A DNA stretch of 64,000 nucleotides from contig NZ_CP150274.1 in assembly GCF_037977055.1 (NCBI RefSeq), positions 3,162,001-3,226,000 on the forward strand, written 5' to 3'. A program made the translations under genes and the position numbers. This stretch comes from Paenibacillus sp. FSL K6-1096. GTDB taxonomy: Bacteria; Bacillota; Bacilli; Paenibacillales; Paenibacillaceae. The notes below the pieces were generated by a model that saw nothing but the letters and a program-made list of their open reading frames with translations, was not told where the DNA came from and did not search any database. Positions 1-7,587 of this stretch are shown piece by piece (position 1 is the stretch's first letter; each line of letters opens with the position of its first letter).

Positions 1-272
1 CTGAAGTGCACCCGGTAGAGCGGATCACAGTGCAGCAGCGTAAGGCTCCTGCGCGGCAGGCCGCCTTCTTCCAGAATCCCGAGCAGCATCTCCGGCAGCA
101 GCACGATCGTCGGTCCTTGGTCAATCCGGTAGCCATCCTGTTCTTCAAAAGCTACCCGCCCGCCAACCTTGGCGGCGCGTTCATACACGACCACCTCATG
201 ACCCTGCCGGGTCAGCAGCAGCGCTGCCGTCAGCCCGCCGATGCCGCTGCCCACAACCGCGATGCGGCTCAT
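1..272 (-). CDS. Carotenoid (phytoene/diapophytoene) desaturase-like oxidoreductase, 5' part only
   Basis: Partial gene: the first 90 codons are present and the rest lies beyond base 1. The N-terminus carries a Rossmann dinucleotide-binding fold (GSGIGG followed about 20 residues later by a VVYERAAKVGGR stretch), the FAD site of CrtI/CrtN-type carotene desaturases and related carotenoid oxidases. Its ATG overlaps the TGA of the preceding desaturase gene (ATGA), so the two are probably translationally coupled in one carotenoid operon under the CarH-type operator further upstream. Carotenoid operons of Bacillota often hold two or three such paralogues (desaturase, oxidase, isomerase-like). Which step this one performs cannot be decided from 90 residues. 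Confidence 0.85.
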   Translation of the reverse strand, partial: MSRIAVVGSGIGGLTAALLLTRQGHEVVVYERAAKVGGRVAFEEQDGYRIDQGPTIVLLPEMLLGILEEGGLPRRSLTLLHCDPLYRVHF

Positions 273-1825
273 AGTGCAGCCCCCGCGCCCGCGCCAGGAG
301 CGCCGGCCGGTACGGTGACTCTGCCCCGTACCGACTGGTCATGCTGCCGCAGCAGCCGCGCGCTGATTTTGGCTGACTCGAAGATCGTCGGCAGGCCGCT
401 GCCGGGGTGCGTTCCCCCGCCGACCAGCCAGATACCGCGTACCTCCTCGAAGGTGTTATGCGGCCGCAGATACATCATCTGCCCCAGATTATGGGCCAGG
501 TTGAAGGTTGCGCCGTTATAGACATTGAGCCGGCTCTGCCAGTCCTGCGGCGAGAAGAACAGGCGCTCTTCCACCCGTCCGGCAATTCCCCGAAGCTGCG
601 GAATCTGGTCCAGACGTTCCATCATCCAGTCTTCAACCTCCGCACGCTCCCGCTCCCAGTCAATATCTGCCTTCAGATTAGGAACCGGCATCAGCACATA
701 AAGCGAGGATTTGCCCGGCGGCGCCAGCGTCTTGTCGATGACTGAAGGGTTATGAACATAGATCGAAGCATCCTCAGACAGAACTCCCAGCTCCGTAATC
801 TCTCTGACATTGCGCCGGTAATCCTCCGCGAAGTGGACGGAATGATGAGCCAGATCCGCCTCGCCGTCCACGCCCAGATAGAGCATGGCGGTGGAGCAGG
901 AGTATTTTTTGCGGGCAAGCTTACCGGGTGTGTATTTCTTGAGCAGGCCCGGCTCGAACAATTGGGTCATCGCGGAGCCGAAGTCTGCGCCGATCACAAC
1001 ATAATCCGCTGCCACCTGCTCCCCATTCTCCAGCAGCAGCCCTGTGGCGTGTCTGTCCTTAACCAGAATCCGCTGTACTCCGCTTGCGGTGTGCACACGT
1101 CCGCCATGCTCCTGAATCACATCAGCCATCGCCTGAAGCACCCGGTTCACCCCGCCGATGGGATGGTACAGGCCGTAGCGGTGCTCCATATAGGACAGAA
1201 TAGTGAAGGTTCCGGGGCATTCCCAGGGCGACATGCCGAGGTATTTGGCCTGGAATGTGAACGAGAAGCGCAGACGTTCGTCATCGAAATAACGCGACAG
1301 CCGGTTATACACAGTATCTGCGGCGTTCAGCTTGGGCAGAGCATGGATAACGTCTCTTTTAACGTAATCGCCAATCGATTGGAACGGACGCTGCAGCAGC
1401 GGAATGACCCGCTCCAGCTTGTCGCCCTCTTCAGCCATGAACCGGCGGTAGCCGCTTCCGTTGCCGGGGAACAGCCGTTCAATCTCTTCAGCAGTCTGAT
1501 CCTGATTGGTCGAAGGGGTAAATACGGTATCTCCGAAATGCAGGGAATACAGCGGATCAAGCGGCTTCAGAGTGACATAATCATGCACCGAACGCCCGGC
1601 CAGAGCGAACAGCTCCTCCAGCAGATGCGGCATCATCAGGAAGGTGGCCCCCCGGTCGAAACGGTAGTCCCCCAGCGTAAGCTCTGCCGATCTGCCGCCC
1701 ACTGCGGCCTGCTGCTCGTATAAATCCACCTCATATCCATCAGCGGCAAGCAGCATGGCTGCGGCCAATCCGCCGGGTCCGGCGCCGATCACTGCAACTT
1801 TTGCGGTGTCTGTGGTTCGGGTCAA
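269..1825 (-). CDS. Phytoene/diapophytoene desaturase family protein
   Basis: FAD-dependent carotene desaturase of the CrtI/CrtN family, 518 residues. The N-terminal FAD-binding motif GAGPGG is at residues 14-19, followed by the VDLYEQQAAVGGRS segment. The family's C-terminal signature (GGGTHPGSGLP followed by a conserved helix) starts near residue 464. It introduces double bonds into a C30 or C40 carotene at the membrane. I chose the TTG at 1825 because AGGAGG lies eight bases upstream; longer versions lack a ribosome site and run into the promoter. It is first in an operon with the overlapping paralogue downstream, and its promoter is overlapped by four 11-bp repeats typical of CarH operators. 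The C-terminal tail is short and Gly/Ala-rich. C30 versus C40 substrate is not resolvable here. Confidence 0.9.
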   Translation of the reverse strand: MTRTTDTAKVAVIGAGPGGLAAAMLLAADGYEVDLYEQQAAVGGRSAELTLGDYRFDRGATFLMMPHLLEELFALAGRSVHDYVTLKPLDPLYSLHFGDTVFTPSTNQDQTAEEIERLFPGNGSGYRRFMAEEGDKLERVIPLLQRPFQSIGDYVKRDVIHALPKLNAADTVYNRLSRYFDDERLRFSFTFQAKYLGMSPWECPGTFTILSYMEHRYGLYHPIGGVNRVLQAMADVIQEHGGRVHTASGVQRILVKDRHATGLLLENGEQVAADYVVIGADFGSAMTQLFEPGLLKKYTPGKLARKKYSCSTAMLYLGVDGEADLAHHSVHFAEDYRRNVREITELGVLSEDASIYVHNPSVIDKTLAPPGKSSLYVLMPVPNLKADIDWERERAEVEDWMMERLDQIPQLRGIAGRVEERLFFSPQDWQSRLNVYNGATFNLAHNLGQMMYLRPHNTFEEVRGIWLVGGGTHPGSGLPTIFESAKISARLLRQHDQSVRGRVTVPAGAPGAGAGAAL

Positions 1826-1867
1826 GCTTGCTTCCTCCTGTCTGCGGGTAGCCTCTTTTATCCTAAC

Positions 1868-1908
1868 ATTATACAAAAACTATACAATCCTGATACAAAT
1901 ATCATACA
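1868..1908 (-). promoter_or_regulatory. Carotenoid operon promoter with four 11-bp-phased CarH-type boxes
   Basis: On the minus strand the core TGTAT (ATACA on the plus strand at 1871, 1882, 1893 and 1904) recurs four times at exactly 11-bp steps. This is the direct-repeat geometry known for CarH/LitR B12-dependent repressors. A TATAAT -10 box lies at 1868-1873, inside the first repeat, with a weak -35 (GTATCA) 17 bp upstream, so bound repressor would cover the promoter. The carotenoid desaturase start is about 40 bp downstream and the carH-like gene is the next gene upstream. Binding is inferred; the repeats and spacing are read directly. Confidence 0.85.
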
Positions 1909-1980
1909 TACTTTGCGGGTCTGTGTAAATATCATCCTAGCGTCTTCCGGCAAATTGGCTGCTAGACTTGTCTGACACCA

Positions 1981-2020
1981 AAAAAACCGGCCGTTACCCT
2001 CATGGGGTTCCAGCCGGTTC
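1981..2020 (-). terminator. Rho-independent terminator after the carH-like gene
   Basis: On the minus strand an imperfect GC-rich stem (AACCGGC / GGCCGGTT arms with GGAACCCC / GGGTAAC inside) is followed by a run of T. It sits just after the stop of the carH-like gene and upstream of the desaturase promoter, separating the two transcription units. Confidence 0.8.
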
Positions 2021-2038
2021 TTAACCGCTTATCATCCG

Positions 2039-2965
2039 CTATATTTGGTTTTTGGCGAACTCCTGATCGAACCAGACCTGCCAATTCTCCGGAGGCTCCG
2101 TCATTTTATAGGTGGCCCTGGTATCCTGCGGAGCTGCCGCCTCATACGCCTTGCCGCCCACAATCAGCTGCATCTCCGGGTACCGGCTGCCCAGCCGCTC
2201 CAGCAGTTCTTCGCAATACGGGACAAGCTTCACATTCGTCACGGACAGGCAGACTGCCCTGATCCGCGGTCCCTGGGCCGCCAGCAGCTCCATTACGCCC
2301 TCCTCCGGCGTGTTCGCCCCCAGATAGATGACCTCCACCCCGTTTCTACGCAGGAACAGCGAGAATAACAGCAGCCCGACCTGATGATGCTCCCCCGCCG
2401 GACAGAACGCGAGCACCTTCGGATAATGCGCATACACAGGAAACACATGGAAGAACTGGGACAGCCGGTTCGAGATCATATGCGTCATATAATGCTCCTG
2501 CGCCACCGTGGCTGTTCCGGCTTCCCAGGCATCGCCGATCCGCACCAGAACCGGGATCAGCACATGATGGACCATCGCCTCATAGCCGTATAAGGAGAAC
2601 CCGAAGTCAATCAGGGCATCCGCCCGCTCCCCCTGAATATCCAGCAGCGCGGTGTAGATTTGCTGCTTCATTTTGTCCAGGGCATCCTTGGGGGCTCCGG
2701 CGTCTCCGGCTACCGGCTCCTTCTTGCCTTGCTGTTTATGCTGCTTCAGCATCCGCACCGCATGGGAGATACTGACGCCCTGCTTATCCGTCTGTTCCTT
2801 CAACCAGCGAAGGTCCTCGATGTTCTCCTGGCTGTACAGCCTGTAGCCCGATTCGGTGCGCTCGGGGACGACAGCCTGATATCTGTTCTCCCAGGCACGC
2901 AGAGTGACGGAAGGAATATCGAGCATTTCGACAACCTGTTTGATGGAATACACGATGGATCTCAC
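2039..2965 (-). CDS. carH: CarH-type MerR-family B12-dependent photoreceptor repressor
   Basis: Light-sensing transcriptional repressor, 308 residues. Residues 4-75 form a MerR-type winged helix (SVTLRAWENRYQ recognition region). Residues about 95-180 form the helical light-sensing domain with the Wx9EH signature (W147, E157, H158). Residues about 183-300 form a cobalamin-binding Rossmann domain with ExHxxG (E192, H194, G197), where the His is the lower cobalt ligand. In characterised CarH proteins adenosylcobalamin drives tetramer formation and repression in the dark, and light breaks the tetramer. The GTG start at 2965 has GGAA just upstream. The target is visible: phased boxes at the carotenoid promoter and a second set at this gene's own promoter. 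Photochemistry is inferred from conserved residues. Confidence 0.9.
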   Translation of the reverse strand: MRSIVYSIKQVVEMLDIPSVTLRAWENRYQAVVPERTESGYRLYSQENIEDLRWLKEQTDKQGVSISHAVRMLKQHKQQGKKEPVAGDAGAPKDALDKMKQQIYTALLDIQGERADALIDFGFSLYGYEAMVHHVLIPVLVRIGDAWEAGTATVAQEHYMTHMISNRLSQFFHVFPVYAHYPKVLAFCPAGEHHQVGLLLFSLFLRRNGVEVIYLGANTPEEGVMELLAAQGPRIRAVCLSVTNVKLVPYCEELLERLGSRYPEMQLIVGGKAYEAAAPQDTRATYKMTEPPENWQVWFDQEFAKNQI

Positions 2966-3007
2966 TCACTTCCTGTTGGCACTGAATACTTTGAAGATTC
3001 AAACCTT

Positions 3008-3055
3008 ATACAAAATGTCTACACTCATTATACATTCGCATTTGTATTATGTCAC
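3008..3055 (-). promoter_or_regulatory. carH-like promoter with three 11-bp-phased CarH-type boxes
   Basis: A sigma-A-like promoter reads GTGACA (3050-3055), 17 bp, TATAAT (3027-3032) on the minus strand. Plus-strand cores ATACA, CTACA and ATACA at 3008, 3019 and 3030 are again spaced by exactly 11 bp and overlap the -10 and start region. The arrangement matches the carotenoid operon promoter and suggests autoregulation. Confidence 0.75.
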
Positions 3056-3240
3056 CAGCCCTTGCATAACCCGGCATTCGGGAGGCAGCTGCATAAATCG
3101 GGAGCGATCAGCCAAAATAATCCTTCGGGCGAATTCAGCATCTCCTGCTTCACTTCTCTCCAGCGGGCGTTATAGGTACTTACATCACCTGCGCCGATCC
3201 AGCTGTATTCCGGCTCCGCAGCATACCAGGAGGATTATCC

Positions 3241-4782
3241 ATGAATCAACGCAGCCGCCCCACCCCCGAGCAGATGCAGCTAACCCTGGCTTCCGGTGCC
3301 ATCACCGCCGGCCGCCGCACATCAAGAAGACACTTCCCGCTCCGTCTCCCCAGGCTGTGGGTGGCTGCTGCCCTGCTGCTGCTGTGGCTCGCCGGTGTCA
3401 TGATCTATCAGACCCATAAGCCGCTCCCGCCCGGCCTCTCTGCCGGGAGTCCTGCCTACAAGGTGGATAAGGTAGCCTTCTGGCATGATCTGACCTACCA
3501 GGACAGCAGCGGAAAGCGGGCCAGGGAGGAACAGATTCTGCCGCGAATCCTGCAGATTATCGGGGAATCCAGACAGTTCCTCGTCATCGATATGTTCTTA
3601 TTCAATGATTACACACATACAGACCAGCAGTTCCCCAAGGTCAGCCGCAAGCTGGCGGATAAGCTGATTGCCCAGAAGGCTGCTTATCCCGGGATTGAGA
3701 TTGTTTTTATCACCGATGAAGTCAATACGAACTATGGCTCCGCGCCTAATCCGCTCCTGGAAGAGATGAAGGCTGCCGGCATCAAGGTCATTATGACGGA
3801 TGTAGACTCTCTGAGGGACTCGACCCCGGCTTATTCCGCCGTCTGGCGTACCTTCATCCAGTGGTTCGGCCAGTCCGGCAAGGGCTGGATACCGAATCTT
3901 ATGGCCAGCGGAGGACCGGATATCACCGCCCGTTCGTACCTGAAGCTGCTGAATGTAAAAGCCAACCACCGTAAAGTGATCCTAAGCGAGAACACCGCGC
4001 TGATCTCCTCGGGGAATGTGCATGACGCCAGCGCTTATCACTCCAATATTGCGCTAGAGGTGCAGGGGCCGGTCCTGGCGGATATTCTGGAGAGCGAGCA
4101 GGCCGCCGCCAACCTGTCGGGAGCAGGCCCCCTGCTTAGCGAGCAGCCGGTATTCACGCAGTCCGCCGCCCCTGCGGGAGATGCCAAGCTGGAAGTCCGC
4201 TATCTGACGGAGGGCAAGGTCTACAAATATGCACTGCAGGATATCGCTTCGGCGGGGCCGGGAGATGTGATCTGGATGGGGATGTTCTATCTGGCGGACG
4301 ACCGGATTGTCGACGCCCTGCTTGCCGCAGATGCCCGGGGAGCCAAGATCAGGCTCTTGCTTGATCCCAACCAGAATGCCTTCGGCCGGGACAAGATCGG
4401 CATCCCGAACCGCCCGGTAGCCCAGAAGCTAAGCCGCAGCTCCACAGGGAATCTGGCCATCCGCTGGTACAACACCGGCGAGGAGCAGTACCACACCAAG
4501 CTGATGTTCATTGCCAAGCAGTCAGGGCCTTCCATTGTCCTTGGCGGATCAACGAACTTCACCGCCCGTAACCTGGACGATTACAATCTGGAGAATGATC
4601 TCCGTGTGTCGGTTCCGAAGGATCAGCCGCTGTATGCAGACACGGAAAGCTACTTTACCCGTCTGTGGAACAATGAGGGAGCGGAATACAGCCTGCCGCT
4701 GGAGGAGTATCAGAGCGAGATGACCTGGATCAAATATGTAATCTACCGGATTCAGACCCACCTCGGGTTCACAACCTTCTAA
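3241..4782 (+). CDS. Membrane-anchored phospholipase D superfamily protein
   Basis: A 513-residue PLD-fold protein with one N-terminal membrane segment (about residues 38-57, after a basic cytoplasmic stretch), so the catalytic part is predicted to face outside. Two HKD-type repeats are visible: NHRKVILSE near residue 242 and YHTKLMFIA near residue 420, each followed by the Gly/Ser/Asn element (SSGN, GGSTN). The His and Lys are kept, but the Asp of HxKx4D is Glu in the first repeat and Ala in the second. It could be a phosphatidyltransferase or phospholipase of the cardiolipin synthase group, or a divergent enzyme with other chemistry. The ATG follows CAGGAGG. It is convergent with the true cardiolipin synthase gene. 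Confidence 0.8.
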   Translation: MNQRSRPTPEQMQLTLASGAITAGRRTSRRHFPLRLPRLWVAAALLLLWLAGVMIYQTHKPLPPGLSAGSPAYKVDKVAFWHDLTYQDSSGKRAREEQILPRILQIIGESRQFLVIDMFLFNDYTHTDQQFPKVSRKLADKLIAQKAAYPGIEIVFITDEVNTNYGSAPNPLLEEMKAAGIKVIMTDVDSLRDSTPAYSAVWRTFIQWFGQSGKGWIPNLMASGGPDITARSYLKLLNVKANHRKVILSENTALISSGNVHDASAYHSNIALEVQGPVLADILESEQAAANLSGAGPLLSEQPVFTQSAAPAGDAKLEVRYLTEGKVYKYALQDIASAGPGDVIWMGMFYLADDRIVDALLAADARGAKIRLLLDPNQNAFGRDKIGIPNRPVAQKLSRSSTGNLAIRWYNTGEEQYHTKLMFIAKQSGPSIVLGGSTNFTARNLDDYNLENDLRVSVPKDQPLYADTESYFTRLWNNEGAEYSLPLEEYQSEMTWIKYVIYRIQTHLGFTTF

Positions 4783-4810
4783 GCATCTCCGGACCCTCCG
4801 GCCAAAAGAA

Positions 4811-4846
4811 AAACGGTACCCTCCCACATGGACGGTACCGTTTCTA
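4811..4846. terminator. Bidirectional terminator between the two PLD-family genes
   Basis: Inverted repeat AAACGGTACC / GGTACCGTTT with a 13-base loop, flanked by A-rich and T-rich sequence on the two sides. It lies between two convergent genes and can serve both. Confidence 0.85.
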
Positions 4847-4865
4847 TTTGTGCTTCGACTTCCGC

Positions 4866-6374
4866 CTACAGCAGCGGGGACATCAGGCGGGCGGCGGATT
4901 CCAGCAGCCGCTCCAGCAGTCTTTTCTCCATAAAGGTCTCATGGACAATCTGCCGCGTGGACAACAGGTCGCGCTCGAAATCGGCAACGACACGCGAGAC
5001 GCTCTCGGTCTGCAGCAGCAGCGCATTCACCTCGAAGTTCAGATGGAAGCTGCGCATATCCATGTTGGCCGTCCCGATCGTTGCAATCTCCCCGTCGGCA
5101 ATCAGCAGCTTGGAGTGGATGAAGCCCTTCTCGTATTCAAAGATCTTCACGCCCGATTCCAGCAGCGCCGGGAAGTAGGAATGGGAGGCCAGGAACGGAA
5201 GCCACTTGTCGGGCTTGGCCGGGAACAGGAGGCGCACATCCAGCCCCGACATGGCCGCCACACGCAGCGCCGTCAGAATATCCTCATCCGGGATGAAATA
5301 CGGCGTGGCGATCCAGACCGACTTCTCCGCAGTGGTGATCATCGAGAAGAAGATATTCTTCAGCGCACGCCGCTCATTATCGGGTCCGCTGGCAATGATC
5401 TGCACCGCCCCGTCCCCGGCCGTGAAGCGCAGCTGCGGGGAGAGGTAATCCTGCTCCAGGATTTTCTCGCCGGTGGTGTGCATCCAGTCCTGCAGGAAAA
5501 TAATCTGCATCGTCCGCACCGCTTCGCCCCTCAGCAGCATATGCGTATCCCGCCAGAAGCCGTAGGTCTTGCTGCGGCTTAAGTATTCGTCTCCGACATT
5601 CAGCCCGCCCATGAAGCCGACGTCGCCGTCGATAACTACGATTTTGCGGTGATTGCGGTAATTCACCCGGCTGGAAAAGAAGGATGTTGAGTTGCCGTAA
5701 GCCGCCACCTGCACACCGGCATCACTCAGCTCCTTCAGAAATGCCCGGGACAGCTGCATGCTGCCAACCGCATCATACATGAACCGGACCGCCACGCCCG
5801 CGCGGGCCTTCTCAATCAGAATCTGCTGAATGCGCGTCCCGATATGATCCGCCCGGAAGATGTAATATTCCATATGAATATGATGCTGCGCCTGCCGCAG
5901 CTCCAAGAGCAGCGTCCCGAAGGTCTCTTCGCCGTTAGTCAGAATCCGCGACTCCGAATTGAAGGAGATCGGCGTACGCCCGAGCCGCTGGGACAATCCC
6001 AGCAGCTTCTGCCGCGCGGGGCTGAACACTGACCAGTCCTGGTGCATCCGCAGCGCGTCGTTCTCGATCCGTTCATAGGCCATGAGATCGCGCTGGGCCT
6101 TTTTGTCATACTTGCGCCGTTTGAATACATTCTGTCCGAACAGGAAATAGAATACCAGCCCCACCACCGGGATCAGCGCAAGCAGGAGTATCCAGGACAC
6201 CGTGGTGGACGGGTTGCGGTTCTCCATGAAGATCCCCAGCCCGATCGAGATGACCGTCAGTGTGGAGAAAATACTGATTATAGTCCCGGCTGTACTGCCG
6301 AAAATCCCGAAGCCAAAATAATAAAAAGCCAGCAAAGCCGCTATGATGACTATAGCCTGCAGTCCTCTTCTCAT
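4866..6374 (-). CDS. cls: Cardiolipin synthase
   Basis: Makes cardiolipin from two phosphatidylglycerol molecules at the cytoplasmic membrane. The protein is 502 residues, the usual length. Two N-terminal membrane helices (about residues 5-50 and 58-80) are followed by two complete HKD motifs: NHRKIVVID near residue 240 and IHSKLLIAD near residue 420, each with its downstream Gly/Asn element (MGGLN and IGTAN). The downstream MDMRSFHLNFE block is typical of Cls. The ATG is preceded by AGAAGGT. It is a single-gene unit convergent with the divergent PLD-like gene at 3241, which keeps less canonical motifs. Confidence 0.95.
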   Translation of the reverse strand: MRRGLQAIVIIAALLAFYYFGFGIFGSTAGTIISIFSTLTVISIGLGIFMENRNPSTTVSWILLLALIPVVGLVFYFLFGQNVFKRRKYDKKAQRDLMAYERIENDALRMHQDWSVFSPARQKLLGLSQRLGRTPISFNSESRILTNGEETFGTLLLELRQAQHHIHMEYYIFRADHIGTRIQQILIEKARAGVAVRFMYDAVGSMQLSRAFLKELSDAGVQVAAYGNSTSFFSSRVNYRNHRKIVVIDGDVGFMGGLNVGDEYLSRSKTYGFWRDTHMLLRGEAVRTMQIIFLQDWMHTTGEKILEQDYLSPQLRFTAGDGAVQIIASGPDNERRALKNIFFSMITTAEKSVWIATPYFIPDEDILTALRVAAMSGLDVRLLFPAKPDKWLPFLASHSYFPALLESGVKIFEYEKGFIHSKLLIADGEIATIGTANMDMRSFHLNFEVNALLLQTESVSRVVADFERDLLSTRQIVHETFMEKRLLERLLESAARLMSPLL

Positions 6375-6527
6375 AGGTAACCTACCTTCTCTTTCTGCCG
6401 TTGCTCACCAAATTGACACATGTCTATATTAGCATGAAGAATCCAATTCTTCCTACTGAAATCCTATACAGAGCTGGAATCGCGACCCTTCTGTAATATT
6501 CCCCCGCAAAGGCCGTCCGCGCCGGAT

Positions 6528-6556
6528 TTGTAATGGCGCAGCATATATAATATAAT
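6528..6556 (+). promoter_or_regulatory. Promoter of the TetR-RND exporter operon
   Basis: TTGTAA (6528-6533), 17 bp, TATAAT (6551-6556). The 60-base leader that follows carries an interrupted palindrome (TCAA-N9-TTGA within 6574-6590) that could be the autoregulatory TetR operator. The operator assignment is a guess from position. Confidence 0.6.
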
Positions 6557-6617
6557 CTCTCTGACCACATAGTCAATTATAGAACTTGATAGTCAGAAGG
6601 AAGAGAGAGGATTCGCT

Positions 6618-7529
6618 ATGACCGCGAAAAGCATAAAAAAAGAACAAATCCTCAAGACCGCCATGCAGCTATTCGCCGTAAAGGGCGCCTCTGCCACCTC
6701 CATGCAGGAGATTGCCGCGCTGTGCGGGATCTCCAAGGGAAGCCTCTATCTGTCATTCAAATCCAAGGAAGAGCTGGAACATAGCATCTATATGTATTGC
6801 TTCCGCATGATTCATGACCCGATCCAGAAAGAGGAGCTGGAGACCGGCCGAACCCCGCGGGAGAAGCTGTGCAACCAGATTGAGATACTGCTTAGTCATG
6901 TGTATGAGCTCCGGGAGTTCCTGCAGCGCCAATTCCTGGACCTGGCCGGGAGAGGGCAGACCGAAGTGCCGGAATGGGTGCAAAAGAACAATGCCGCACT
7001 GCTGCGCTGGTCCCGGGATAAGCTGGAGCAGCTGTACGGGCCGGAGATCCTGCCCTACTCCGGCGAGCTGTTCCTGCTCAGCAACGGGTTGATCAGCTCC
7101 AGCATCAAGCTGCTGTTCTGCGGAGGGAACTCCGTGCCGATCCCCGTCCTGGCCGGACGCCTGGTGGACTGGCTTGATATGCTGGCCGCCGGCCTGTTAA
7201 CCGGACAGCCTGCTCCCCTGATCACCGCCGCTGATCTGGAGCAGTGGGCAGACCCTCCAGGGGAGGTACAGCGCCAGAGTCCGCTTCAGCTGATCAAGGC
7301 CATGAAGCTTCTGCTCAGCGAGGCTGACGGGCTTCAGCCGAACGATGCCGAAGACGGTCTGGAATCCCTGAGTATCCTGGAGAACGAAATCCTCAGCCCG
7401 GACCCCCGGAAGGTCATTATTCAGGGCATGATTGCCAATCTGGAAGGATACCCCGTCCTGTCCGAAGAGCTGAGCAAGCTGAAGAAGCAGTTCGCCCCTC
7501 ATATGAAGATCTGCGGGCTTCATGAGTGA
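6618..7529 (+). CDS. TetR/AcrR family transcriptional regulator
   Basis: A 303-residue regulator with a standard TetR N-terminal helix-turn-helix (residues about 7-53, TSMQEIAALCGISKGSLY) and a long, poorly conserved ligand-binding C-terminal part. It is longer than the common 190-220 residues. It lies 58 bp upstream of the SwrC-like RND exporter in the same direction, the arrangement of yerO-swrC in Bacillus subtilis, so it most likely represses the pump and itself and is released by amphipathic compounds. GGAAGAGAGAGG precedes the ATG. The inducer is unknown. Confidence 0.88.
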   Translation: MTAKSIKKEQILKTAMQLFAVKGASATSMQEIAALCGISKGSLYLSFKSKEELEHSIYMYCFRMIHDPIQKEELETGRTPREKLCNQIEILLSHVYELREFLQRQFLDLAGRGQTEVPEWVQKNNAALLRWSRDKLEQLYGPEILPYSGELFLLSNGLISSSIKLLFCGGNSVPIPVLAGRLVDWLDMLAAGLLTGQPAPLITAADLEQWADPPGEVQRQSPLQLIKAMKLLLSEADGLQPNDAEDGLESLSILENEILSPDPRKVIIQGMIANLEGYPVLSEELSKLKKQFAPHMKICGLHE

Positions 7530-7587
7530 ATCATGCAGCACGCTTTAAATATCCAGATTAATTCGTAATGGAGGTTTTATTCCACAG

